From: Paenibacillus woosongensis | GTDB taxonomy: Bacteria; Bacillota; Bacilli; Paenibacillales; Paenibacillaceae | Length of the DNA: 64,000 nt | NCBI RefSeq assembly: GCF_030122845.1 | Contig: NZ_CP126084.1 | Coordinates: 2,108,001 to 2,172,000, forward strand | Direction of reading: 5' to 3' | Shown here: piece after piece, positions 26,902 to 35,778 of the stretch | How positions within the stretch are numbered: the stretch's first letter is position 1 | Layout: each line of letters opens with the position of its first letter | Position numbers and translations under genes: made by a program | The notes under the pieces: model-generated | Told to the model about the DNA's origin: nothing | Database searches by the model: none | What the model saw: the letters and a program-made list of their open reading frames with translations, nothing else

Positions 26902-27627
26902 TTACCTTTCTTTAGGGGGCACGAATTTGTATCCAATTCCTTTTAGATTAATGATGACTTCAGGGGACTTCGGCTTGCTTTCGAGCTTCTTTCTGATTTT
27001 GGAAATATGCATGGCCACGGTTTTCTCTTCGCCATAGTTTGGCTCCTCTCCCCATACGAGCTGGTAGATTTGCGTAGCGGTATAGAGGCGATTCGGATTT
27101 TTGAAGAAAAATTGAAGTAACTCCAGCTCCTTAGCCGTACATTCAATAACTCGTTCGTCGACAACAAGCCGTGCCTCGGCAGGTTTTAAGGCAAGGTTGC
27201 CATAACGGTATTCTTTAGACTGCTCATGGTTCTCACGCAGCATGGCTCGGGTAAGGTTCTGTCTTCGCAGCAGGCTATGTATTCTAGCAACTACCTCAAG
27301 GGGATTGAAAGGCTTCGTAATGTAATCGTCACCGCCGATTCCGAGGCCTGTTAATTTGTCAAAATCGCTGGAGCACGAACTGATGAAAATAATAGGGGTG
27401 TTTGTGATGCTCCTGATTTTATGGCATAAGTCGAATCCATGGGTATCGGGGAGCATGATATCCAGCAAAATGACATCAAACGTATGCTGACTTAGCAAAT
27501 TCAATACCTCTTCCCCCGTGGTACAGGAATATATCTCATGGAACCTTTCTTTTTTGAGAATAATCTCCAGCAGGTTCAAAATACCTTCCTCATCATCGAC
27601 CATCAGTATTTTCTCATTTCTGAGCAA
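26902..27627 (-). CDS. OmpR-family response regulator
   Basis: A 241-residue regulator. The receiver domain has MVDDEEG, phosphoacceptor LLDIMLPDTHG and the KPFNPLEV Lys; the C-terminal winged helix has ECTAKELELLQFF and HISKIRKKLE. The start is TTG at 27627, nine bases after AGGAGG, giving LRNEKILMVDDEEG; the frame upstream of it lacks a ribosome site. It is transcribed first in the two-gene unit with the kinase. Confidence 0.94.
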   Translation of the reverse strand: MLRNEKILMVDDEEGILNLLEIILKKERFHEIYSCTTGEEVLNLLSQHTFDVILLDIMLPDTHGFDLCHKIRSITNTPIIFISSCSSDFDKLTGLGIGGDDYITKPFNPLEVVARIHSLLRRQNLTRAMLRENHEQSKEYRYGNLALKPAEARLVVDERVIECTAKELELLQFFFKNPNRLYTATQIYQLVWGEEPNYGEEKTVAMHISKIRKKLESKPKSPEVIINLKGIGYKFVPPKER

Positions 27628-27746
27628 AATCGAATTCCTCCTAGGCAATGAAATTTCAACGTAAAAATACCACTCTATTTTACCCCGTTCATCCTAATAA
27701 TTTCAATAAATGGCGGATTATACTAAGGTGCATGGAAGCACAAAAA

Positions 27747-27777
27747 ACGGAGAGATTACTGGTTGCAATCTCTCCGT
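27747..27777 (-). terminator. Terminator of yugP
   Basis: The 11-pair stem ACGGAGAGATT/AATCTCTCCGT is followed on the minus strand by TTTTTGTG. Confidence 0.85.
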
Positions 27778-27788
27778 GGTTTGAATAA

Positions 27789-28469
27789 TTAGTCCCGGCT
27801 TTGGAAGAACATCATGATAAAACGAAGAAGTTCAATAAGGGAGATAAGGGCTGCCGCTACATAAGTCAATGCGGCTGCGTTAAGAACTTTGCCTACGCCG
27901 CGTTCGTCATTCTGCGAAACTAAGCCCATGCTTAGCATGCCTCTGCGGGCCCGGTTGGATGCGTCGAATTCTACGGGCAAGGTGACAAGCTGGAACAGCA
28001 CGGCCAATGAGAAGAACACGATGCCTACGCCCAGAAGGTTCAGTGAACCGAACAGAAAGCCTGCAAGAATTAAAAACGGCGATACTTGGGACGTTATATT
28101 GACGATCGGGAACATCTTGTGGCGCAGAACCAGCATGGAGTAAGATTCCTTATGCTGAATGGCGTGCCCGACTTCATGGCAGGCTACCGCTACGGCCGAT
28201 ACCGAATTCTCGTAATAGACCGGCTCGGAGAGGCGGACGACGCGTTTGGTCGGGTCGTAATGGTCCGTCAGGCTGCCGCGTACAGGTTCGATCGGTACGT
28301 CGTACAGACCGTTTGCATCCAGCATGCGGCGGGCTGCGTCATGGCCGGTTAGGCCGTACATATTATGAACATTGGCGTATTTGTTAAAGGTTCCCTTTAC
28401 TTTGAACTGGGCCCATATCGATAGGCCGATGGCAAATAATAATGGAATAAACATAATATTTGAGCTCAT
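27789..28469 (-). CDS. yugP: YugP-type membrane zinc metallopeptidase
   Basis: A 226-residue membrane protease of the neutral zinc metallopeptidase 2 family (PF04298). It has an N-terminal helix, the metal site AVAVACHEVGHAIQHKE (HExxH), then two or three helices (FLILAGFLFGSLNLLGVGIVFF) and the VEFDASNRA segment carrying the third ligand region. Target unknown. Monocistronic. Confidence 0.93.
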   Translation of the reverse strand: MSSNIMFIPLLFAIGLSIWAQFKVKGTFNKYANVHNMYGLTGHDAARRMLDANGLYDVPIEPVRGSLTDHYDPTKRVVRLSEPVYYENSVSAVAVACHEVGHAIQHKESYSMLVLRHKMFPIVNITSQVSPFLILAGFLFGSLNLLGVGIVFFSLAVLFQLVTLPVEFDASNRARRGMLSMGLVSQNDERGVGKVLNAAALTYVAAALISLIELLRFIMMFFQSRD

Positions 28470-28511
28470 TTTTCTTCTCCATCCCCCTGTTGTTAATGAT
28501 TGTTCAGAACT

Positions 28512-28943
28512 TTACGTAAATGGCCCTTGATTAATTAGAAGATACAGCGCATCGATGCAGGCGAGGCTCTGGGGCATGAGACTGGAGAACATTTTTCTTG
28601 CTTGGCCAGGCTTCAATTTAGAAATAAGCGGCTCCAGCTCCTTGACCTCCCGTTCCAATCTTTGCATATGGATTTCGAGGGAAGTAAGCTTCTCCGTAAC
28701 CTGTTCCTCGTGGCTTACTTTATTCCACAGCTCCAGCTTCGAGCGAATTTCCTCTAATGTATACTTCTCCTGTTTTAATTCATTAATACGTTTCAAACGG
28801 TTTAAGGTTTCAGCACTGTATAGGCGGTAATTTTTCTGTGTGCGTGCCTCCGGCGCAATGAGCTTCAGCTTGGTATAATAGTCGATCGTTCTCTCGCTTA
28901 CGCTGGCAGCCTTGGCTAGTTCGCCGATTCTGTATAGTTTCAT
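28512..28943 (-). CDS. MerR family transcriptional regulator
   Basis: A 143-residue one-domain MerR regulator: RIGELAKAASVSERTIDYYTKLKLI is the winged HTH, followed by the wing (NYRLYSAETLNRL) and a long dimerisation coiled coil (residues 75-115). There is no Cys-rich metal-binding loop, so an organic signal or structural role is more likely than metal sensing. It lies between yugP and the JAMM gene, all on the minus strand. Confidence 0.92.
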   Translation of the reverse strand: MKLYRIGELAKAASVSERTIDYYTKLKLIAPEARTQKNYRLYSAETLNRLKRINELKQEKYTLEEIRSKLELWNKVSHEEQVTEKLTSLEIHMQRLEREVKELEPLISKLKPGQARKMFSSLMPQSLACIDALYLLINQGPFT

Positions 28944-28995
28944 CCTGCTAGGCTCACCTCACTCCTAAGGATATTTTTAGTATATATTTATTTTT

Positions 28996-29511
28996 CTAAA
29001 ATAATGATACCTGATCGGCAACTATACAGTCAAACGTTATGCTTTCCAATCTATAGTTACTATCGCTGCTTATAATTTCATACCCTTGCAGCGAAAAGCT
29101 AGGCTGATTGTTCCCCGGAGTTTGTCCGGCTGCCGGCTCGGTATTGCAGCAAGAACCGATGACATACAATTTAAGCAGGCTGGCAAATAAGGGCAGCTCC
29201 CGCAAATCCGTCGCTGAAGGGACCGGGGGAGCAGTAGGGTGGCTGTGAAACAGTCCCAACAGCTTCGGATGATAGCTGTGTTTGACCCATTCCTGCGGTT
29301 CCAGCGAGAAGTGCCGGTCCGGTTGGGCAGAAGCATTGGTTACCGGAACGTAGCCATCTATGATGACCGCTCCAGCCGCTATTTCACCCAGCAGAATCCC
29401 GCATGCCTCATGGGGATAACGGGTCAGGCTATCTTGCTCCAGCTGCTTATATACAGATGGAAGGATGATCCGTTTCGGCTCGGAAACATGCTTCCAGAAG
29501 TAATCGTTCAT
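28996..29511 (-). CDS. JAMM/MPN family metalloprotease-like protein
   Basis: A 171-residue protein with the full JAMM zinc site: Glu in YPHEACGILLGE (about residue 35) and the HSHPTAPPVPSATD motif (about residue 90). Stand-alone bacterial JAMM proteins (Mec+/RadC-like relatives) act as isopeptidases or cysteine-releasing sulfur-carrier processing enzymes. Here no ThiS/MoaD-like carrier is adjacent, so the substrate is open. It is divergent from the ResA-like gene. Confidence 0.85.
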   Translation of the reverse strand: MNDYFWKHVSEPKRIILPSVYKQLEQDSLTRYPHEACGILLGEIAAGAVIIDGYVPVTNASAQPDRHFSLEPQEWVKHSYHPKLLGLFHSHPTAPPVPSATDLRELPLFASLLKLYVIGSCCNTEPAAGQTPGNNQPSFSLQGYEIISSDSNYRLESITFDCIVADQVSLF

Positions 29512-29598
29512 AGATGATGTTCACCTCATTCCTCAGTTTGTAACAAAACGGGTAAACAGGGTACAATAACATATACAAATAGCAAAGGAAGAATACAC

Positions 29599-30171
29599 AT
29601 GAGAAAAAACATACCGATTCTTGCGCTCTTGATCGTCCTGCTTGGCATCGCCTTGTACCAAAATTACGGAAACGAGGTGCGCTCTTTCCTAGGCGCAGGG
29701 AGTGATAAAAAAACCTTGGGCGCCGCGCTCGCAGAAGGTGCCCCGAAGCCGGGTTCTTCATCTCCGGCCTTTGCATTGCAAGGACTGGATGGAAACACCT
29801 ATAAGGTAGGGGGAGAACGAGACAAGCCGGTACTGGTTAATTTCTGGGCTTCCTGGTGTGATCCCTGCAAGGACGAAGCTCCTGATCTCGTTAAGCTGTA
29901 CGAGAAATACGGCGAGCGGCTGGACATTTACGGAGTCAATGTCACGGCTTATGACACGGTTGAAAAAGCCGAAGCCTTCGTTAAGGAATATGGGATAGAA
30001 TTCCCGGTACTGCTGGACAAGAAGGAAGAGGCCTACAAGAAATTCAACGGCATGGCCTTTCCAACGAACGTGTTAATTGACAAGGATGGCGTAATCCAGG
30101 ATTTAATCGTGGGCATACTCCCGCCGAAGGATTTGGAGGCCAAGATCAAGAAGCTGCTGCAGTCCTCGTAA
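29599..30171 (+). CDS. Membrane-anchored thiol-disulfide oxidoreductase (ResA/TlpA type)
   Basis: A 190-residue thioredoxin-fold protein held by an N-terminal helix (NIPILALLIVLLGIALYQNY) outside the membrane. The active site is FWASWCDPCKDEAPDL (WCxPC), and the cis-Pro loop is NGMAFPTNVLI. ResA-like proteins reduce apocytochrome c or other extracytoplasmic disulfides; no cytochrome c maturation genes are adjacent. Confidence 0.93.
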   Translation: MRKNIPILALLIVLLGIALYQNYGNEVRSFLGAGSDKKTLGAALAEGAPKPGSSSPAFALQGLDGNTYKVGGERDKPVLVNFWASWCDPCKDEAPDLVKLYEKYGERLDIYGVNVTAYDTVEKAEAFVKEYGIEFPVLLDKKEEAYKKFNGMAFPTNVLIDKDGVIQDLIVGILPPKDLEAKIKKLLQSS

Positions 30172-30193
30172 TTCACTGTAAAAAATGGAATGC

Positions 30194-30235
30194 GGAAGGC
30201 CCGGAGTCCTTTAATTTACGGACTCCGGGCCTTCC
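30194..30235. terminator. Strong hairpin between resA-like gene and cimA
   Basis: A perfect 16-pair stem (GGAAGGCCCGGAGTCC and its complement) with a ten-base loop between two convergent genes. T-tails are weak, so it may act as a shared transcription block. Confidence 0.75.
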
Positions 30236-30275
30236 GGCGTTAAACATCGGCATTGCCGATGTAGATCATCATGGA

Positions 30276-31892
30276 TTAATGGTTAACTAGCCCTTGGCTT
30301 GCCGACACTACCTCTTCATGCTCCATTTTGGTTTGGCCAAGCAGAGCGTAACGCAAGCTGTCGACAAGCGCCTCCCAGCTCGCTTCAATAACGTTGCCGG
30401 ATACGCCGACTGTACTCCACGAATTGGCAGCGTCTTTCGATTCAATCAGAACTCTGACCTTGGAGGCCGTCGCATCTTTATCGTCGAGAACTCTGACCTT
30501 ATAGTCCGACAAGTGAATGTTCTTTAATGCAGGATAATAAGATATCAGCGCTTTGCGCAGGGCATTGTCGAGCGCGTTCACCGGGCCATTGCCTTCCGCA
30601 GCTGTGTACAGGCTGTTTCCATCGATATTCAGCTTGATGAAGGCTTCCGAGACAACCGGCTTGCCTGCGGACTTCTCGACGAGCATTTTGAAAGATTCAA
30701 AGACGAACAGCTCTTTCATTTCTCCGTTAGCCTGACGAAGCAGCAGCTCCAGGGACGCGTCTGCACCCTCGAACTGGTAGCCTTGGTGCTCCAAATCCTT
30801 GATTTTGGAGATGACTTGGCGTGTCTCTTCGTTTTCCGGGTCAAATTTGATGCCCATTTCCTGCGCCTTGGACAGAATATTGCTCTGTCCAGCAAGCTCG
30901 GATACGAGAACACGCTGCCGGTTGCCGACGGTTTCCGGAGCAATATGCTCATAGGTCCGGGAATCGCGCAGAATGGCCGAGACGTGGATGCCGCCTTTAT
31001 GGGCAAATGCCGCTGTGCCGACGAACGGCTGTCCCACAGGCATATGGACGTTTGCAATTTCGCCGACATAACGGGCCGTATTGGTCAACTGCTGGAGCTG
31101 CTCTGACTCGATAACATCATAGCCCAGCTTCAGCTGCAGGTTCGGGATGATGGAGCACAGGTTGGCATTGCCGCAGCGCTCTCCGTAACCGTTCATGGTG
31201 CCTTGGACTTGCTCCGCACCAGCTCGTACAGCATTTAATGCATTCGCTACGGCCAATTCACAGTCGTTATGGGTATGGATGCCAAGTCGGGCTGTCGTTA
31301 CGCGTCCAGCAAGGACAGAGACGATGTCATGTACCTCATGCGGCATCGTGCCGCCGTTCGTATCGCACATGACGAGCCAGTCAGCGCCGGCTTCCTCCGC
31401 TTTGCGCATGACGGCGAGAGCGTACTCTGGATTGTTCTTGTAACCGTCAAAGAAATGCTCGGCATCAAACAGCACTTCCATGCCTTCCCGCTTCAAATAG
31501 GCGATGGAATCGTAAATCATGGCCAGGTTCTCTTCCAATGTTGTCTGGAGCGCAGTATGCACGTGGAAATCCCATGATTTCCCAACGAGCGATGTGGCTC
31601 TGGCACCGGATTCAAGGATGCGTTTCAAGTTAGGATCATGCTCGGCGATGCTGTCTTTGCGCCGGGTGCTGCCGAAAGCGGTGACTGTCGCGGATAATCC
31701 GAGTTCCTGTACTCGCTTGAAGAACTCGATATCTTTGCTGTTGCTGCCAGGAATGCCGCCTTCGATATAATGAACACCCAGTTGATCCAGCTTCTTGGCT
31801 ATCTTCAACTTATCGTCCGCAGACAGGCTAATGCCTTCTCCCTGAGTGCCGTCACGTAATGTTGTGTCGAAGATGGTTACAGCCTTTGACAT
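30276..31892 (-). CDS. cimA: Citramalate synthase
   Basis: A 538-residue enzyme of the IPMS/homocitrate synthase family. It condenses pyruvate and acetyl-CoA to (R)-citramalate, the threonine-independent entry to isoleucine. The TIM barrel begins TIFDTTLRDGTQGEGISLS; metal/substrate residues are in HTALQTTLEEN, CDTNGGTMPHEV and GIHTHNDCELAVANAL. The C-terminal LeuA-type allosteric domain covers residues 400-525. The length and the DGTQGEG sequence favour CimA over LeuA. No leucine operon genes adjoin. Confidence 0.92.
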   Translation of the reverse strand: MSKAVTIFDTTLRDGTQGEGISLSADDKLKIAKKLDQLGVHYIEGGIPGSNSKDIEFFKRVQELGLSATVTAFGSTRRKDSIAEHDPNLKRILESGARATSLVGKSWDFHVHTALQTTLEENLAMIYDSIAYLKREGMEVLFDAEHFFDGYKNNPEYALAVMRKAEEAGADWLVMCDTNGGTMPHEVHDIVSVLAGRVTTARLGIHTHNDCELAVANALNAVRAGAEQVQGTMNGYGERCGNANLCSIIPNLQLKLGYDVIESEQLQQLTNTARYVGEIANVHMPVGQPFVGTAAFAHKGGIHVSAILRDSRTYEHIAPETVGNRQRVLVSELAGQSNILSKAQEMGIKFDPENEETRQVISKIKDLEHQGYQFEGADASLELLLRQANGEMKELFVFESFKMLVEKSAGKPVVSEAFIKLNIDGNSLYTAAEGNGPVNALDNALRKALISYYPALKNIHLSDYKVRVLDDKDATASKVRVLIESKDAANSWSTVGVSGNVIEASWEALVDSLRYALLGQTKMEHEEVVSASQGLVNH

Positions 31893-32112
31893 GATGAAAA
31901 TGTCCCCCTTTGGATATCGTCTGAGTGTGAGCTCTGATTAGTATAATTTCTAATTATAGCATCTGCAATTTAAATGTAACACCGTTTTTATGAAATTGCA
32001 CAAGGGTTGTTGACCCGATTTGGCTCAAAAGGTATGCTTTTTTTAGATCATGATCATCGAGTGCAAGGCGTAAAAATTCATGTTGTAGTATAAATAAAAT
32101 GAGGGAACGCTA

Positions 32113-33399
32113 GTGAGGAATATCGACGAATATTATCCTGTGAACGGCAGGGTTGTGCTGCACATCGATATGAACGCATTTTATTGCTCTGTTCATGAGG
32201 CCGAGGAGCCGGAGAAATACCGGAACAAACCGACAGCCGTGGCAGGAAGCGTGGAATTGCGCAAAGGCGTGATCGTTACTTGCTCGTATGCGGCGAGGGC
32301 GATGGGAATCCGAACAGGAATGACCGTGAGGGAGGGGTTAAAGAAATATCCCAAACTTATTCTGATCGCCCCGGATTTCCACCTGTACCGCCGTTACTCC
32401 CGGGCATTCATGGACATCGCTTACCGGTATACCCCGCTGCTGCAGGCGACCTCGATTGATGAGTGCTATCTGGATATCACCGGCTCGAAGCAGTTTGGCA
32501 CTCCGCTCGAAATCGCGGCGGAAATCCAGTCCCGCATTGCCAAGGAGCTGGGATTGCCCTGCTCCATCGGCATTGCTCCGAACAAGCTGCTGGCCAAGAT
32601 GGCCTCGGATATGAAGAAGCCAAACGGCATTACGGTGCTTCGGTTGCGCGATGTTCCCGAACTGCTATGGGATAAGCCGTGCAGCGAACTGTTTGGCATC
32701 GGCCGCAAGACGGGGGAGAAGCTGAAGAAGATGGGCATATACACGCTTGGCCAGCTGGCGGCGGCCGACGAGCGGCTGTTGTCGGAGCGCTTCGGCGTTG
32801 TCGGCCTATGGATGAAGCAGGCTGCGCACGGCATTGACCATTCGCCGGTACAGGAGGAGCGGGAGAAGAATAAATCCATCGGGCATACGACGACGCTGCC
32901 GAAAGACCTGACCGAGCTGGAGGACGTGAAGCGGGTCATGCTTAATTTGGCCGATCAGGTGGCAAGGCGCCTGCGCCGCCAGAAGCTGATGGCGCAAACG
33001 GTGCAAATCACGATCAGGACGCCGGATATGAAGACAATAACCCGGTCCCAGACATTAGGAAACGTGACGGAGCAGGCCGATGAAATATACAAGGAGGCCT
33101 GCGAGCTGTATCTTCGTCACTGGAGCCACGGCAAGCCGGTTCGGCTGCTCGGCATTACGCTGCAAAATTTGATTCCCAGGGAGAACTCGGCCCTGCAGCT
33201 AGATTTGTTTGATTACGAGCAGCAGCCGAAGAAAGAATCGCTGACCAGGACAATGGATTTGCTCCGGGACAAGTTTGGTGAAGATGCCATACTGACGGCT
33301 GGTATGCTCAGCGATGATCCTTCCGCGCTGATCCGGAATCATAAAATCCGCGGCACTTCGCTGCAAACGGATTTTCTCCGGGAAAATCGGGAGGAATGA
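32113..33399 (+). CDS. dinB: DNA polymerase IV (Y family)
   Basis: A 428-residue lesion-bypass polymerase. The catalytic carboxylates lie in VVLHIDMNAFYCSVHE and ATSIDECYLDIT; the finger motif is TCSYAARAMGI. The little-finger domain ends with the beta-clamp-binding peptide QLDLFDYE. It starts at GTG behind GAGG. No LexA-type box is evident in the short upstream region. Confidence 0.95.
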   Translation: MRNIDEYYPVNGRVVLHIDMNAFYCSVHEAEEPEKYRNKPTAVAGSVELRKGVIVTCSYAARAMGIRTGMTVREGLKKYPKLILIAPDFHLYRRYSRAFMDIAYRYTPLLQATSIDECYLDITGSKQFGTPLEIAAEIQSRIAKELGLPCSIGIAPNKLLAKMASDMKKPNGITVLRLRDVPELLWDKPCSELFGIGRKTGEKLKKMGIYTLGQLAAADERLLSERFGVVGLWMKQAAHGIDHSPVQEEREKNKSIGHTTTLPKDLTELEDVKRVMLNLADQVARRLRRQKLMAQTVQITIRTPDMKTITRSQTLGNVTEQADEIYKEACELYLRHWSHGKPVRLLGITLQNLIPRENSALQLDLFDYEQQPKKESLTRTMDLLRDKFGEDAILTAGMLSDDPSALIRNHKIRGTSLQTDFLRENREE

Positions 33400-33476
33400 T
33401 AATAATTATCAATGGAAATTGGTAACAAATGATTTGAAATTGCTTTCTTTTTATATTATATTGGTCATGGTGGTAG

Positions 33477-33761
<285 letters not shown>

Positions 33762-33800
33762 ACAGAACAGAAAGACCAGTCTACATCACGCTTTTGGAGA

Positions 33801-33835
33801 AGCATCCCGCCGCTTCCGGCACGGGATGCTTTTTG
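33801..33835 (+). terminator. Terminator of fer
   Basis: The nine-pair stem AGCATCCCG/CGGGATGCT is followed by TTTTTGCTG. Confidence 0.85.
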
Positions 33836-34011
33836 CTGTTCTTTTGCCCATCCCAATCCAGGTCATCCTGGCTGCGATATAGTTAGGTATTAGGTCATGA
33901 ATTTGACAATTTCAAAAGAATGGTTTGAAACAAGCGCTCCGCAGCCGATATATTAAGTAAAGAAGTTGTTCATGCAATCCATACACAAGTTGATTCCAAT
34001 GGAGGTTTACG

Positions 34012-35445
34012 ATGAAAAATTCGGCTTACCTCAAAAAATACGTAGAGAACCACCCAAACAATAAAATGGCTTGGTATTTGCTTGGCAAAGAATATGAACA
34101 AAGCGGCCAGGAAGGCAAAGCCCATTATTGTTACATTCAGGCAGGAAGCGTGTACGAAGCGTTCGAGGCCAGCAAAATACCCGATGATTTATGGATGGGG
34201 TATGAGGCTGGCATCCTTCAGGAGTCGCGCAGGCAGGAGCAGCGCAGCCGTTTGCTTCGAAAGGCAGGCTTTATTTTGCTGCTTTTGCTGTTTCTGTGGC
34301 TTCCTTCCGCGCAGTCTCCCGGCAAAATAGCAGCAACAGTTCCGGAGATTCCTGCTCCCGGGCATGCGGATAGCGTTTCTGAGGAGGGCAAGCCAGGTCA
34401 GCTTATAACGGAAGCGGAACCATCGCCAGCCCTTGCGGAGCCGGTGAAGGATAGCCCGAAATTTACGGCGATCGGTTATGTTCCCGGAGGCAGGGGAGTA
34501 ACGGGCGATATCGGCGGGCTGCTGCAGGGAAGCGCTACGGCTGGCGGCTATCAGGTCGTGCTGGGCATGGGCAAACAAGGAAAATGGCTGAACTGGTCTC
34601 ATAAAATGCCGATCGTTTATGGCATCCAATCGCTTGGCCACGGCCAAACCAGCGTGCAGTCCTACGACCCGGCGGCGTGTTTCTGTAAGCCGCCCGAATC
34701 GAGACATCTGAAGGCGGAGGCGGGGGAGTGGATCAAACGGCAGGAATCCCTGGCCGTACTCTCTTCGGCTATGCTGCGATATAAGGAGAAAAACGGGAAA
34801 TGGCCGGTCAGTCTGGACGAACTCACACAGCCGTTTCCGGACAACTGGCTGGCAGGAACCAATGATCATATGAAAGAAGCATTCGGGCCGCTGAAGCGGG
34901 AGTTCGCACAGCGGGAACAACAGGCAGGCGGCAGCGAGGCGGGTTCAGGCGAATCCCGCGGTACGAAGGGGAAGAAAGCCAATGATGGCGACCGGTTTTT
35001 TACCCAGCCGCTGGAGGTGATCGTCGATACGAGCAATTATCGTTTGGCAGTAGTAAGCGGCTCGGTCATACTCAGAAGCTACCGGGTTGGGTTGGGCGGC
35101 GATAAGACGCCGGAAGGGACGTTTCATATTTCTGACAAGGTCATAAATCCGAACGGCAAGTCGGACGGGGAGTTCGGCAGCAGAGGAATGCAGCTGTCCG
35201 ATACGAATTATGCGATTCATGGCACGAACGAGCCGGACAGTATCGGCGTCGATGAATCGCTGGGCTGTGTCCGGATGGGGAAAAAGGACGTGGAGGAGCT
35301 GTTCGACCTTCTTCCGGTCGGAACGAAGGTGACGATAGGCAAGGGAGGACTGCCCGATCAGGACCTTACCCCGGCAGAGCGGTTCACGCTTGGGGACAGG
35401 CAGGATCAGAGCAATCCTCACCGGACGTATCGCTGGCTGCATTAG
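34012..35445 (+). CDS. Membrane-anchored L,D-transpeptidase (YkuD) with TPR-like N-terminus
   Basis: A 477-residue protein. Residues 1-75 form a cytoplasmic TPR-like segment (NHPNNKMAWYLLGKEYEQSGQEGKAHYCYIQAG); a membrane helix follows (FILLLLLFLWLPSA), then a low-complexity linker and a middle domain. The C-terminal YkuD domain has YAIHGTNEPDSIG and SLGCVRMGKKD, the H-x15-SxGCxR catalytic site that cross-links peptidoglycan. The type of cytoplasmic TPR plus external transpeptidase suggests coupling of an internal signal or partner to wall synthesis; this is inference. Confidence 0.88.
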   Translation: MKNSAYLKKYVENHPNNKMAWYLLGKEYEQSGQEGKAHYCYIQAGSVYEAFEASKIPDDLWMGYEAGILQESRRQEQRSRLLRKAGFILLLLLFLWLPSAQSPGKIAATVPEIPAPGHADSVSEEGKPGQLITEAEPSPALAEPVKDSPKFTAIGYVPGGRGVTGDIGGLLQGSATAGGYQVVLGMGKQGKWLNWSHKMPIVYGIQSLGHGQTSVQSYDPAACFCKPPESRHLKAEAGEWIKRQESLAVLSSAMLRYKEKNGKWPVSLDELTQPFPDNWLAGTNDHMKEAFGPLKREFAQREQQAGGSEAGSGESRGTKGKKANDGDRFFTQPLEVIVDTSNYRLAVVSGSVILRSYRVGLGGDKTPEGTFHISDKVINPNGKSDGEFGSRGMQLSDTNYAIHGTNEPDSIGVDESLGCVRMGKKDVEELFDLLPVGTKVTIGKGGLPDQDLTPAERFTLGDRQDQSNPHRTYRWLH

Positions 35446-35448
35446 CCA

Positions 35449-35580
35449 TTATTTGAATACGAGTGCTAGCGTGAACAGAATAATGAGTCCAGCAACGATA
35501 GAAATGGCCCAGATGAGCCCTTTTTTGTTGACTTCCTCTTTCTTTTGCTGGAGCGTCGGCGGTTTGCGTTTGGCAGCCAT
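35449..35580 (-). CDS. Small membrane protein, 43 aa
   Basis: MAAKRKPPTLQQKKEEVNKK followed by one hydrophobic helix (GLIWAISIVAGLIILFTLAL) and VFK. The strongly basic, coiled N-terminal tail with a single C-terminal helix fits a tail-anchored inner-membrane small protein. A GAAGGGA site lies about 13 bases upstream, which is long. It ends three bases from the stop of the convergent L,D-transpeptidase gene. Family not recognised. Confidence 0.6.
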   Translation of the reverse strand: MAAKRKPPTLQQKKEEVNKKGLIWAISIVAGLIILFTLALVFK

Positions 35581-35778
35581 GACAACAATCATTCCCTTCT
35601 AAATTGTTCAAAGAGCTACATATTTATTGTAATAGCTTTCATTTTAAAATGCTATCACCTCCGGGAGACGAAATCGTTACGTTTGCAAGAAGGTTAAACT
35701 TTTCTTTTGAGCGAGAAAACGATAAACTAAAAAGCGAGGCATTGTATGGCATAAGTGATGAACGGAGTGAAGATAGAC

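Noticed and set aside
31893..32112. T-box leader of cimA
   Set aside because: No T-box sequence or specifier stem is visible on the minus strand upstream of the gene.
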